Positions 41,601 through 49,369 are shown, counted from the first letter of the stretch. The stretch is DNA of 64,000 bases from Erwinia psidii (GCF_003846135.1 NZ_RHHM01000002.1:62001-126000); one strand, 5' to 3'. Numbers and translations: made by a program. Notes: generated by a model not told the origin, from the sequence alone.

Positions 41601-44238
41601 GACAACCGCTAACGAGGCAGGCAACGAAAGCAATGACCGGCTGGCCGCGCTGAAGGGCATAAAAGCCGCGCTGACCGGCGTTCAGGCTTACCAGGGCGCG
41701 CAGCTGGCCGAAGCAGGCGGCAGCGAAGGCAGCATGGCGGGGGTCAACCTCTCCTGGGGCAGCCAGTCATCCACATCCAGCCAGACCGCCACCCGCACAC
41801 AACACGAGGGCAGCACCCTCACCGCCGGCAACAACCTGACCATTAACGCCACCGGCACCGATATCAATGTGCAGGGCAGCCAGATTCAGGCCGGTAACGA
41901 TGCCAGCCTGAGTGCCGCACGGGACGTGAATCTGGTGTCGTCCGAAGACAGCCACACTCTGGACGGGAAAAATGAGAGCCACGGCAGCTCCGTTGGCGTG
42001 GGCATTAACTTCGGTCAGGGGGCGAATGGCCTGTCGCTAAACGCCAGTGCCAATAAAGGCAAAGGCGCTGAAACCGGCAACGGCAACAGTCATGTTGAGA
42101 CCACCGTTAACGCCGGTAACCATCTGACCCTCAGCAGCGGCCGCGACACCACGCTGACCGGTGCGCAGGTCGGCGGCGAGACGGTCCGGCTTGACGTGGG
42201 TCGCAATCTCACCCTCTCCAGCCAGCAGGACAGCGATAACTACGACTCGAAGCAGCAGAATGTCAGCGCGGGCGGCAGTGTGAGCATGAGCGGCGGCAGC
42301 GGTTCAGTCAACCTGAGCCGGGACAAAATGCACAGTACTTACGAGAGTGTGCAGGAGCAAACGGGTATCTTCGCTGGTAAGGGTGGCTTTGCTGTCTCGG
42401 TGGGTGAACATACCCAGCTCAGCGGCGCGGTTATCGGCTCGACGGCAACGGCAGAGAAGAATAAACTCGACACAGGCACAATCGGTTTTAGCGATATCCA
42501 CAACCGTGCAGAATACGAGGTTGAGCACCAGAGCGTGGGCATCAGCACGGGCGGTAGCGTGGGCGCTCAGTTTGAAAGCAACCTGATGAGCAACGTGCTG
42601 GCCGGCGTCAGCGGCAGTGACAGCGCCGCTTCCACCACCCGGTCTGCCGTGAGCGACGGCACAATCACCGTCCGCGACCGGGAGAAGCAGCAACATGATG
42701 TTGCAGAGCTGAGCCGCGACGTTGAGGGTGCGAATCCGGGCCTCGCGGTCATCTTTGATAAGGAGAAAGAGCAGCAGCGGCTGAAGGCCGCGCAGCTGAT
42801 AGCGGAGATTGGCGGCAAGGCAATGGATATTGCGCGGACGGAGGGCCAGATAGCCGGTGAGAAGGCGAAGAAAGACCCACAGTCGCTGGCCGCAGCTAAA
42901 GAGGCGCTGGCAGGCAAAGGTAATCTGAACCCGACCGCCGACCAGATAGCGGAGCAGGCGTACAACACGGCAATGGCCCCTTACGGTACGGGAAGCGCAC
43001 TCCAGCAGGGACTCCAGGCGGCCACGGCGGCGATACAGGGGCTGGCCGGTGGCAATATCGGTCAGGCTATCAGCGGCGCGGCAGCGCCGTATATCGCCGG
43101 CATTATCGGCAGCAGCGGACTGGATGATGCCGGTAAGGTTCTGGCCCATGCTGCGGTTAACGCGGCACTGGCAGCAGCCCAGGGCAACAGTGCCCTGGTC
43201 GGTGCGGCCGGTGCGGCCACGGCAGAAATGGCCGGGATGATCGCGCTGGAGGTCTATGGCAAAAGCGCTGGCGAGCTGAGCGAAACCGAGAAGCAGACGG
43301 TCAGCGCACTGGCAACGCTGGCGGCGGGCCTGGCGGGCGGCCTGACTGGTGACAGTACGGCGGATACCGTGGCCGCTGCACAGGCCGGGAAGACGACCGT
43401 GACCAATAATCTCCTTGGGGCTACCTCCTCCGACAAACTCGACAAAGCCGTTGAGAAAATCAGACAGGGTGACAAATCCCTCGCCGCGGCGAATGAGCTG
43501 ATTAAGCTGGAAAACGCCGACAAACGCAGTGATGCCCTGGTGGATAAATTCACCCGCGACCCGTCGCAAATGAGCAGCACCGAACAGGCCGAGCTGGCGG
43601 GTTATCTGCGGGTGTATGCGTCTGAGATGGAAAAGGAATATGGTGCAGCCGTGTCGCAGGAACTGGTTAAAGGACTGCTGTCCGGGCAGGATTATATCAA
43701 ACGTAATCCTGACTCAGAGGCGATGGCCAGCGCTCAGCAAATATTAAATACCTGGGGCTATCATAAATCGAATGCCAGTATCGGGGACTCTGCGCTGATA
43801 TTTGGGAGCAGTGTGTTGGGCACCACGATAAAAGAAGGGATGGCGCTTAATGCGGCAATCGGCGTGGGAGTTAATACGGTATCTCAGTTGTCAGGAAATG
43901 ATCCGTTCAGTTATGTGGATGCGATTATGGCCGGGGTAACAGCGGCTGCTACAACAGGAAAAGGCATTCTTCCTTCAGCTGGCATCAATATGGGTGGCGC
44001 TGCAATCGGAAGCGGAATTAAAGGAGAAGATCCTACCAACTCAGTCATTGGCGCTGGCTTCGGTAGTGCAGCTGGTAGCATTGGCGGCAAGGTAATTACT
44101 GATAAAGCGGCAGGCATAGTTAAAGATACTACAGCAGATTTAACAGGCGCTGTTGGTGGTTCCATTATAAGTGAAGTATTCGGTAACGGAACAAAAGAGT
44201 TGCTTGATCAGGCAGGTGAAAAAGATGAAAAGAAATAA
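35632..44238 (+). CDS. cdiA: CdiA/filamentous-haemagglutinin-type two-partner-secretion exoprotein with toxic C-terminus
   Basis: 2868 residues from a GTG at 35632 with AGGAAG upstream. Order: extended signal region (MNRMLYRIIFNKVRGMLMVV) and hydrophobic part to about residue 66; TPS secretion domain, about 70-290 (NVYSQFDI, NPWLAGGQAKIILNEVN, ANPSGITCDGCGFINASR); haemagglutinin repeats to about 1180; central region about 1200-1550 with Tyr/Pro-rich segments resembling the receptor-binding part of CdiA; second repeat block to about 2340; pretoxin part; then TVTNNLLG near residue 2590 in the place of the VENN motif. The last ~278 residues are an Ala/Gly-rich toxin tail. The outer-membrane partner CdiB is not in this window. 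The stop overlaps the immunity gene by 14 bases. Delivers its tail to neighbouring cells in contact-dependent inhibition. Confidence 0.9.
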   Translation: MNRMLYRIIFNKVRGMLMVVADITRACSGSPSCAICPRPSRLVGKISAISFSLWLATGAIQTVRASIVADLSAPGNQQPTIIQSANGTPLVNIQTPSAGGVSRNVYSQFDIDQKGAILNNANTNTSTQSVGMVAANPWLAGGQAKIILNEVNARDPSKLNGFIEVAGQKAQVIIANPSGITCDGCGFINASRATLTTGAVQMQNGSITGYRVDNGDIIISGSGLDSSRQEHTDIIARAVKINAALHAKDLNITTGRNQVDALHQQITALEENGGATPQFSLDVSQLGGMYAGKIRLRGTENGVGVHNAGNINAAAGDVAIDANGILGNSGSITASENLRLDSQGQLDNSGKLYAAANTAITVAGMLSNNGMIAAGNDTSLSAASVVSSSAAALGAGINSDGTPGAAGNLTVTSQQAVGIRGQAIAAGDLAVTGTALDLSGSQTVGNSILLQADAGSVNTTKATVVATRQLTVSARDTIGNDGGILQAEKLTLNARALSSQQGQIRQSGTDDLQLSFADGLNNTGGEIASNGRNLTLDTSVFSHQQGSLLHTGNGELNISGKAIDSMAGLLLSKGRLHLNAGALVLDDAVVQAEQLSVTADSLSHRRGNTLQTGNGDLSLTIGGILDNQQGQIAANGNILLTAAGLNNQQGKLIAAQSGALRVKTQQRLNNQQGVMAAAGDLSLHGNGLNNAAGLLQSGADMALAVSHGSLDNRDSGSDGGIVSKGSLAIEGGNADNTDGFIAAVGEASLNLQNLTNQRGTLAGDAGLSLTTGAVDNRSGLVQAATHLSLNTQGNTLTNSGGLFSAGQTLRLLTGVLLNSSGRVISAGTLYLSTQQQLLDNSGGTLSVSGEAQLDSGTLLNVGGQIQIVGDARIDTGGATLDNTAGLIRGGESLSLTAALLNNRDTLSDNRGIEGQSVTLTSASVDNAGGAIRANDPLSISSSTLNNSGGLISSAARLDVHGGNALTFTNTAGTLIGGSALNLSAYSLSGDGRVLSQDAMRLALQQTFFNQGDVIANGDMHFTTAGELVNQARISAGGELNLYATALDNQHQADISAGENHLWITGSLTNRGLIDGGLTHISSSVLTNTGTGRIYGDRVALQTTTLNNLAENGTAATIAARQRLDIGAGVINNIGHGLLYSTGDIAIGGTLDASWQASDSASVFNNHSATLESGGNMTLNIGEINNINDHLVTEEVVVEQSYHHEAVLKGHTTRFNWDDIDFSYKNKYGVRDAIMPDGTRDNTFYEYRYQRTITETQVTESDPGQIMAGENLTINSHRLNNHDSRIVAGGLLGGIIGELNNIATLGKRVIADIGTQVRWYAKKSSNNGGGTTTSQGKDSSKYTPADVIQTVDLQTLVWQENAPLSGGETTITDRRVSGTEAIIIAAGTVTADTGQTPVTPPSGQLVQLVLPDNDGDTVIKMIVPDTRLPDSSLYLVHPASDATFLIETDPRFTDKKQWLGSDYMQDRFTQDPNNVLKRLGDGFYEQQLIRQQVVALTGNRYLSGYDSDEAQFLALMQSGVAFGKDYNLTLGVALSAEQMALLTSDMIWLVKQTVTLPDGTTQEVLVPQLYARVKADAPDGSGALLAGNSVALSVSQDLTNSGHISGREVTQLTADNLNNSGFIAGDTVDIRARTDINNIGGTLLGNSSLLAMAGRDINSTSTLSGSPASLTLDRPAGIYVQNDNGTLDLRAINNISLTATQLSNAGEGGQTRIIAGNDLNLNTVTTTHSESARWGKGNDRTLTQRSETGTQITANGDILLSAGHDLNARAVTVSAADALTVTAGNDINILSGDASYHLTENSHQSSSGLLSKKSVTTHDEVQSHYAISSHFDGDSVMMQAGHDLNLTAGNVAGTNNVALAAGNNLTIGTAEETLLENHRRRETKSGLSGTGGIGVTLGSSALKITDEGATHSSLGSTVGSAQGNLSLSAGNSLTVKGADLLAGRDLSLTGSEVNILAAENHSSQTHTVEQKQSGITLALSGTVGSSINAAVTTANEAGNESNDRLAALKGIKAALTGVQAYQGAQLAEAGGSEGSMAGVNLSWGSQSSTSSQTATRTQHEGSTLTAGNNLTINATGTDINVQGSQIQAGNDASLSAARDVNLVSSEDSHTLDGKNESHGSSVGVGINFGQGANGLSLNASANKGKGAETGNGNSHVETTVNAGNHLTLSSGRDTTLTGAQVGGETVRLDVGRNLTLSSQQDSDNYDSKQQNVSAGGSVSMSGGSGSVNLSRDKMHSTYESVQEQTGIFAGKGGFAVSVGEHTQLSGAVIGSTATAEKNKLDTGTIGFSDIHNRAEYEVEHQSVGISTGGSVGAQFESNLMSNVLAGVSGSDSAASTTRSAVSDGTITVRDREKQQHDVAELSRDVEGANPGLAVIFDKEKEQQRLKAAQLIAEIGGKAMDIARTEGQIAGEKAKKDPQSLAAAKEALAGKGNLNPTADQIAEQAYNTAMAPYGTGSALQQGLQAATAAIQGLAGGNIGQAISGAAAPYIAGIIGSSGLDDAGKVLAHAAVNAALAAAQGNSALVGAAGAATAEMAGMIALEVYGKSAGELSETEKQTVSALATLAAGLAGGLTGDSTADTVAAAQAGKTTVTNNLLGATSSDKLDKAVEKIRQGDKSLAAANELIKLENADKRSDALVDKFTRDPSQMSSTEQAELAGYLRVYASEMEKEYGAAVSQELVKGLLSGQDYIKRNPDSEAMASAQQILNTWGYHKSNASIGDSALIFGSSVLGTTIKEGMALNAAIGVGVNTVSQLSGNDPFSYVDAIMAGVTAAATTGKGILPSAGINMGGAAIGSGIKGEDPTNSVIGAGFGSAAGSIGGKVITDKAAGIVKDTTADLTGAVGGSIISEVFGNGTKELLDQAGEKDEKK

Positions 44239-44482
44239 AATTACCCAATTATTTGTACTTATTGGGTGTAACGTCTTTATCTTTTTTATCCTTGTTTTTT
44301 TAGGGCGATTGCTGGCTACAGCTTTTGTATATTTTAAAGTTGGTTCTTTCTTATTTGACTGGAAAGAAACTATGCTGCTCTCGCTAAAAAAAGGCTTTGT
44401 TATCGGCTTAACTCTTGGAGTAGGTCTCTGGATAAAAGCCCGGCTACAAGAGCACAAGCACAGTAAAAAAACAGACCAGTAA
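44225..44482 (+). CDS. cdiI: Membrane immunity protein for toxin tail 1
   Basis: 85 residues from the ATG at 44225, inside the end of the exoprotein gene. Two membrane helices (QLFVLIGCNVFIFFILVFLG; LKKGFVIGLTLGVGLWIKAR) and a KTDQ end. Small two-helix membrane proteins right after a CdiA tail are immunity proteins for tails that attack the inner membrane, as known for CdiI of E. coli EC93. Low G+C compared with the exoprotein body. Length and layout are copied in the three later cassettes. Cognate specificity is inferred. Confidence 0.8.
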   Translation: MKRNKITQLFVLIGCNVFIFFILVFLGRLLATAFVYFKVGSFLFDWKETMLLSLKKGFVIGLTLGVGLWIKARLQEHKHSKKTDQ

Positions 44483-44489
44483 GCTGACA

Positions 44490-44516
44490 AATCCCAGCCC
44501 TGCGGCTGGGATTTTA
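44490..44516 (+). terminator. Terminator of cassette 1
   Basis: AATCCCAGCC (44490-44499) and GGCTGGGATT (44504-44513) form a 10-base stem, loop CTGC, followed by TTAC. It directly follows the immunity gene. Each of the four cassettes ends in such a stem. Confidence 0.75.
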
Positions 44517-44574
44517 CTTTATAACCAGTCGGTTACCTCAAATCGGCCACCATTCCACTTACCTGCCGCGCCGG

Positions 44575-44946
44575 TCACTCACCCGGCGCAACCTTCCCCA
44601 GCCCTTCCCGTATCAACAATGCACTGACCAGCGTACAAAGCTCCTGCCGGGCCTTGTCGGGCAGGGCTTCGGTACGGTTCAGCATCTCGCGGGTTAACGG
44701 GATCTGCGGCGACTTCGGCTTCGTGGTGATCACCAGACAGTCCTTCATCACCCGCACATCAACCGGCGTGTCCGTCTCAAACCCTGCCTCTTGCAGCCAG
44801 TTACCCCTGAGGTTAATGCTGGGACAGCGGCTGTAACAGGTGGTCATATCATTACGATCCGCGTGACGGATGCTGGTATATCCCACCTTCAGCTGCCGTA
44901 ATCCTTTGGAAATACTCGCTTCTGGCTTAGTATCGTGTTCAGCCAT
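44575..44946 (-). CDS. symE: SymE-family type I toxin-like protein
   Basis: 123 residues from the ATG at 44946 with AGGAG upstream. LKVGYTSIRHADRNDMTTCY, then INLRGNWLQEAGFETDTPVD and VRVMKDCLVITTKP, follow the SymE pattern (YxS...P.I.L.G.WL..AGF..G..VDV.V..GCL.IT), an AbrB-like fold. E. coli SymE is an SOS-induced toxin blocked by an antisense RNA. The Ala/Leu-rich tail ends LGKVAPGE. It is on the opposite strand to the toxin cassette. I cannot tell whether an antisense RNA is made. This is the only symE copy here that looks complete. Confidence 0.8.
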   Translation of the reverse strand: MAEHDTKPEASISKGLRQLKVGYTSIRHADRNDMTTCYSRCPSINLRGNWLQEAGFETDTPVDVRVMKDCLVITTKPKSPQIPLTREMLNRTEALPDKARQELCTLVSALLIREGLGKVAPGE

Positions 44947-45028
44947 GATCAACTCCTGCTTAGTTGGTTGTGGTCAGCGGGCTGTCGGTGTTGGTAGCAC
45001 CTTCATCCCGCGCTAAAAATCCTTTCGT

Positions 45029-45454
45029 TTAACAGCTCGTCTCCTGCTGCTGTGCCTGTGCAATCACAGCATCCAGCATCTCCGAAACCATCTTCTGCCG
45101 GGCCTTCGGTAACTGGCCGATAACCTCAATCTGCTGCTCCAGTCGCGAAGCCGGACCACGCTTGCGTGGTGTGCGCTCAGCTTCTTCTCCCAGCAACCCT
45201 TCCAGAGAAACCGAAAGTAACTTCGCCACAGCAGGAAGTGCGGATATCTGTATCCGCCGTCTGCCAGCTTCCCAGGACTGCACCGCCTGCTGGGAAACAT
45301 CAAGCGCCTGCGCCATCTGTGCCTGTGTCATGCCGGAAGCCTTACGGAGTTCTGTCATACGCTTACCCAGCGCGGCCATAAATATCTGTTCTTCTGTGGA
45401 AACGGGAGCGGCCATCGTCTTTTTTACCAGTATTGTTCGTGACTGAATGACCAT
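45029..45454 (-). CDS. XRE-family helix-turn-helix regulator
   Basis: 141 residues from the ATG at 45454 with a strong AGGAGGT site. LGKRMTELRKASGMTQAQMA, then LDVSQQAVQSWEAGRRRI, is a classic Cro/CI helix-turn-helix, followed by a basic linker and a helical tail likely for dimerisation. It is divergent from the primase gene, with a perfect inverted repeat between them, and is probably the repressor of that mobile element operon. The same divergent arrangement would be expected of a phage-like or plasmid-like switch. Confidence 0.85.
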   Translation of the reverse strand: MVIQSRTILVKKTMAAPVSTEEQIFMAALGKRMTELRKASGMTQAQMAQALDVSQQAVQSWEAGRRRIQISALPAVAKLLSVSLEGLLGEEAERTPRKRGPASRLEQQIEVIGQLPKARQKMVSEMLDAVIAQAQQQETSC

Positions 45455-45488
45455 AATCTACCTCCTGTTTTACATCTTACTGTTGTTC

Positions 45489-45507
45489 ATACTACTAACT
45501 GTAGTAT
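45489..45507. promoter_or_regulatory. Candidate operator between XRE gene and primase gene
   Basis: ATACTAC (45489-45495) and GTAGTAT (45501-45507) form a perfect 7-base inverted repeat around TAACT. It lies in the divergent promoter region and is a likely binding site for the XRE regulator. Confidence 0.55.
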
Positions 45508-45566
45508 ATTGTTGTCGAGTTATTTTTATACAAACCCTATTGACAGGTCTTTGCAGGAGGCAGGGA

Positions 45567-47273
45567 ATGGGCAACGGACGCATGACCCCGGCAGAGCTGG
45601 AACAGCTGAAGCGCAACGTGTCGCTGGTTGAGGTAGCGCAGTCGCAGGGCCGCAAACTGCGTAAGCAGGGAAAGGACTTCGTGACCCTCTGCCCGTTCCA
45701 CCGGGAGAAAACGCCTTCCTGCGTGATCAGCCCGGCCAGAAACCTGTATCACTGCTTCGGCTGCAACGCGGGCGGGTCGGTGCTGGACTGGCTGCAACAC
45801 ACTGAACGGCTGACTTACCCGCAGACCCTGGTTCGCCTGCGCGATCTGGCCGGATCTTCCTCTTCGCTGCCTCCTGCATCCGGCACCATGCCTGCCGCTT
45901 CCTCACGATCTGCTTCAGTCTCCGTTGCACCATCCCCTTCTTCGTCGCCTGCCCGTCAGATCCTGACCGACCTGGATGATGACGGTCAGGCGCTGCTGTA
46001 CCAGGTGACGGACTGGTATCACCGCAATCTGCTGAACAGCCCGGAAACCCTGGCATGGCTGGAAAAACGGGGGCTGAACCATCCGGATCTGGTCAGTCAC
46101 TTCCGGCTGGGGTTCGCCGGGGCGCACGGCGTGGCGGGCGCGTTACCCTCGCCGCACTCAAAAGAGGGGAAAGCGTTACGTTCCCGGTTAACGGCGCTGG
46201 GCGTGATCCGCGAAAGCAACCGTCAGGACCACTTCCGGGGCTGTCTTACCGTGCCGGTTACCGGCTGGGCTGAATGTCATGACCCGGCGTCGCGCGGGCG
46301 GGTGTTGCAGGTGTACGGGCGGCGCACCATGCCGGATCATCAGATAAAAAAAGGCTCGGCCAGACACCTTTACCTTCCGTCGCCGCTGTGTGGCGTCTGG
46401 AATGAAGCCGCGCTGGTCGCTGCTTCTGAGGTGATCCTGTGCGAGGCGCTGATCGACGCGATGACCTTCTGGTGTGCCGGTTATCGTAACGTGATCGCGG
46501 CTTACGGGGTGAACGGCTTCACCGCGTCACATCTGGCGGCGTTGCAGTATCACGGCGTGAAGCGGGTAATGATCGCCTTCGATCGCGATGAGGCCGGGGA
46601 TCGGGGTGCGGAAACGGTGGCCGCCGAGCTGGCGGGCTATCTGCGGGTGTATGCTGCGGAGATGGAAAAAGAATACGGTACAGCCGTGTCGCAGGAACTG
46701 GTTAAAGGTCTGCTGTCCGGGCAGGATTATATAAAACGTAATCCCGACTCGGAGGCGATGGCCAGCGCTCAGAAAATAATGAATACCTGGGGCTATCATA
46801 AATCGAATGCCAGTATTGGAGATGCGCCGTTGATATTTGGCAGCAGCGTATTAGGCACCACGATAAAAGAAGGAATGGCGTTAAATGCGGCGATTGGTGT
46901 GGGGGTTAATGCCGGTGTTCAGCTCAGCGGAAATGATCCGTTCAGTTATGTGGATGTGATTATGGCGGGCGTGACAGCAGCAGCCACGACGGGTAAAGGG
47001 ATCATAACCTCAGCCCCTATCAATATGGGCGGTGCTGCGGTTAGTAGCGGGATTAAAGGAGAGAATCCGGTCAACTCTGTGGCTGGAGCGGCGGCTGGTA
47101 CTGTTGTTGGTGGTATAGGAGGCGAAATAATAAAAGGGGCCGCCTCAAAACTTGGAAAAGACGCCATATCTGATTTAACTGGTGCGGTTCTTGGTGGTTA
47201 TATCAGTGAGAAAACAGGAAATGCTGTAAAAGACCACCTCGATGAAAAGGATGATGCCAATGCTAAAAAATAA
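45567..47273 (+). CDS. In-frame fusion of CHC2/Toprim DNA primase with a CdiA toxin tail
   Basis: 568 residues from the ATG at 45567 with AGGAGG upstream. Residues 1-~351 are a DNA primase: zinc finger with CPFHREKTPSCVISP and YHCFGCNAGG, then linker and Toprim core (VILCEALIDAMTFWCAGYRN; MIAFDRDEAGDRGAETVA). At about 46621 the primase breaks off and AELAGYLRVYAAEMEKEYG begins. From there to the stop it is nearly the exoprotein tail starting at 43588, including NDPFSYVDVIMAGVTAAAT. The tail lacks about 60 residues of the exoprotein tail's beginning. Both halves keep frame. Its product would be a cytosolic protein without a secretion signal. Possibly a recombination scar that happens to stay open. 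The immunity gene overlaps its end. Confidence 0.8.
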   Translation: MGNGRMTPAELEQLKRNVSLVEVAQSQGRKLRKQGKDFVTLCPFHREKTPSCVISPARNLYHCFGCNAGGSVLDWLQHTERLTYPQTLVRLRDLAGSSSSLPPASGTMPAASSRSASVSVAPSPSSSPARQILTDLDDDGQALLYQVTDWYHRNLLNSPETLAWLEKRGLNHPDLVSHFRLGFAGAHGVAGALPSPHSKEGKALRSRLTALGVIRESNRQDHFRGCLTVPVTGWAECHDPASRGRVLQVYGRRTMPDHQIKKGSARHLYLPSPLCGVWNEAALVAASEVILCEALIDAMTFWCAGYRNVIAAYGVNGFTASHLAALQYHGVKRVMIAFDRDEAGDRGAETVAAELAGYLRVYAAEMEKEYGTAVSQELVKGLLSGQDYIKRNPDSEAMASAQKIMNTWGYHKSNASIGDAPLIFGSSVLGTTIKEGMALNAAIGVGVNAGVQLSGNDPFSYVDVIMAGVTAAATTGKGIITSAPINMGGAAVSSGIKGENPVNSVAGAAAGTVVGGIGGEIIKGAASKLGKDAISDLTGAVLGGYISEKTGNAVKDHLDEKDDANAKK

Positions 47274-47517
47274 TTTTTTTAGCCTAATCAAACTGATATT
47301 GAGTTGCCTGATTTTATTTTTAATTGCTGATGTTGTATCTGAACTCCTTGCATCATCGATTATATATTTCAAAAAAGGCTTTTTCCCGTTCAGTTGGAGT
47401 GATGTATTTGCCTCTTTCTTTAAGTCTGGATATGTCGGTGGCCTTATTCTAGGCATTGGGATCTGGATAAAAATCAAGGTAAGGGAAAGAAATGAAAGTA
47501 AAAAATACATTAAATAA
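47260..47517 (+). CDS. cdiI: Membrane immunity protein for toxin tail 2
   Basis: 85 residues from the ATG at 47260, overlapping the fusion gene by exactly 14 bases, the same overlap as cassette 1. Two membrane helices (LIKLILSCLILFLIADVVSE; SGYVGGLILGIGIWIKIKV) around a short KKGFFPFSWSD loop. Length and topology equal the first immunity protein, but the sequence is different, as expected for immunity to a variant tail. Upstream ATGs at 47242 and 47251 are possible. Confidence 0.75.
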   Translation: MLKNNFFSLIKLILSCLILFLIADVVSELLASSIIYFKKGFFPFSWSDVFASFFKSGYVGGLILGIGIWIKIKVRERNESKKYIK

Positions 47518-47524
47518 ACTCATG

Positions 47525-47554
47525 AACCCCAGCCCTTAGCCGCTGGGGTTTTTT
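47525..47554 (+). terminator. Terminator of cassette 2
   Basis: AACCCCAGC (47525-47533) and GCTGGGGTT (47542-47550) followed by TTTT. Confidence 0.8.
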
Positions 47555-47562
47555 GTCTGTTA

Positions 47563-49107
47563 CTCGACCAGCTGATAGGTGAGATAGGTGTTCAGGTCGG
47601 GGATATCGCGAGGACACAGGGTCAGATAGTGGCGACCAAAGCCGCCAATGAGAAAATGTCCGGAGCCACCCAGAGCGACCGCGACAAAGCCTTGGCTGAC
47701 CTGAAAAAGCAGGACCCGACGAAGCAGTACAGCGACGAGGATGTCAACAAACAGGTTTACAATAACTTCTACAACCAGGCGTTTACAGAGAGCAGGTTCG
47801 GGACGGGCGGCAAGGTTCAGCAGGCTATCCAGGCGGCTACCGCTGCGGTGCAGGGGCTGGCGGGCGGTGACCTGGCAAAAGCGATAGCCGGAGGTTCAGC
47901 ACCTTATATTGCCAGCGTTATCGGCAACAGCGGCTTTGATGATACAGGGAAGGTACTGGCCCATGCGGCGGTCAATGCAGCACTGGCAGCGGCAAAGGGT
48001 AACAGTGCGTTGGTTGGTGCGACAGGCGCGGCCACGGCAGAGCTGACCGGGATGATCGCCGTAAATGCCTACGGTAAACCGGTCAGCGAACTGAGTGAAA
48101 CCGAGAAGCAGACGGTCAGTGCGCTGGCCACGCTGGCGGCGGGCCTGGCAGGTGGTCTGGCCGGAGACAGCGCGGCGGATGTGGTGGCTGGCGCGCAGGC
48201 GGGTAAAACAACAGTTGAATCCAACTATTTAAGCTCGAAAGAAGCCCGGCAGCTTGATAAAGAGATGCAGGACTGTAAGGCATCAGGCGGTGACTGCGGT
48301 AAAGTTGCTGAGAAATACATTGAAATCAGCAACAAGAATAGCAAAGAACTGGTTGAAGCCTGTACCGGTGGCGGGGTTGCCTGTGTAACCTGGCAGGAAC
48401 TGATACAAGGAGCCACGAATGTAGCGAATGATGCCCACCCGTCACAAATCCGGCTGGATGAAAAACTGAAAGATCCAAGTGCGGCAGCACTGGTTAATTA
48501 TCTCAATGGAACTGATCTGAAATTCCTGGAGGATAATATAACCACAGGTGACCGGGTATTATCGGTAATAAGCGATCCAACCTCCTGGCCGGTGGCAATA
48601 ATGAGTGGAAAAGCAATCATTACCAATGCGGTGAATAATACCAAAGAACAGCTTATTGCTGTGGGTGTTAGTACCGGATTGGGTGCAGGTATTCAATATG
48701 GCACAACAGGCGAAGTAAAACTGTCGGATGTAATTGGGATGGGAGTTATCAGTGCTGTCACAGCCGGTAAGGGTTATAACCCAACGGTGACCTGGAATGC
48801 GGCAGGTGGTTATTATCAGGCTGAAATTAGTGGTGACGATCCGTTCATGGCGGCATTAGTGAGCAAGGCGGGTGCTTCTGCTGGTTATGCAGTAGGTAAC
48901 GTTATCAAAGTACCAATGGATAAGGTTCTTAATCCAGTATCAAAGCAATATGAATGGGTTCCAACAGGGGTTTGGACAATAACCAGACCAGCACCACAAA
49001 CCTCTGTACCATCAATCATGGGTAATTTAGGAGATACTTTTGTTTCAGGATTAACCGGTGATGTTTTACAGAAAACTATATCTGGGGATAAAAATGAAAC
49101 TAAATAG
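47563..49107 (+). pseudogene. Orphan CdiA fragment with toxin tail 3 (no proper start)
   Basis: The frame is open from about 47563 (LDQLIGEIGVQVGDIARTQG), which matches exoprotein residues near 2390 (QLIAEIGGKAMDIARTEGQI), to the stop at 49107. The first possible start codon is a GTG at 47629 without a ribosome site, so it is a silent cassette awaiting recombination rather than an expressed gene. It holds the pretoxin block (QAATAAVQGLAGGDLAKAIA), then TVESNYLSSKEA, a VENN variant, and a tail of about 290 residues with two close Cys pairs (MQDCKASGGDCGKV; VEACTGGGVACVTW) and the family's DDPFMAALVSKAGASAGYAV and VISAVTAGKGY. The immunity gene overlaps its end by 14 bases. Confidence 0.8.
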
Positions 49108-49324
49108 CCCCAAAAAACCGATATCGGCATTGTTTTTTATGTGCTTCCTAATGTGTATAGCATTAATTTTTTTAGGGATTTTTTCATATCTTTTAAAAGG
49201 ATGGCTTGTTTGGGATTTTAATAAACCTTTCCCTTTTGGAAAAGCAGAGATCGTTACGATCCTAAAAATCAGCCTGCTGGGTATTCCTACCGGTCTGGTC
49301 TTCTGGATATTCGATGTTCGTTAA
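49094..49324 (+). CDS. cdiI: Membrane immunity protein for toxin tail 3
   Basis: 76 residues from the ATG at 49094, again overlapping the tail's stop by 14 bases. Two hydrophobic helices (ISALFFMCFLMCIALIFLGI; ILKISLLGIPTGLVFWIFDV). Followed by a stem (ATCCCGGC with GCCGGGAT, 49344-49365) and TTTT. Expressed only if the silent cassette is transcribed. Confidence 0.75.
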   Translation: MKLNSPKKPISALFFMCFLMCIALIFLGIFSYLLKGWLVWDFNKPFPFGKAEIVTILKISLLGIPTGLVFWIFDVR

Positions 49325-49343
49325 TCTGTACCACTGCTGAAAT

Positions 49344-49369
49344 ATCCCGGCCACTGAGCCGGGATTTTT
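49344..49369 (+). terminator. Terminator of cassette 3
   Basis: ATCCCGGC (49344-49351) and GCCGGGAT (49358-49365) followed by TTTTA. Confidence 0.8.

Noticed and set aside
42304..43569. 421-codon open frame on the minus strand inside the exoprotein gene
   Set aside because: It is the shadow of the repeat-rich, GC-rich exoprotein frame on the plus strand; the protein has no family features and no ribosome site.
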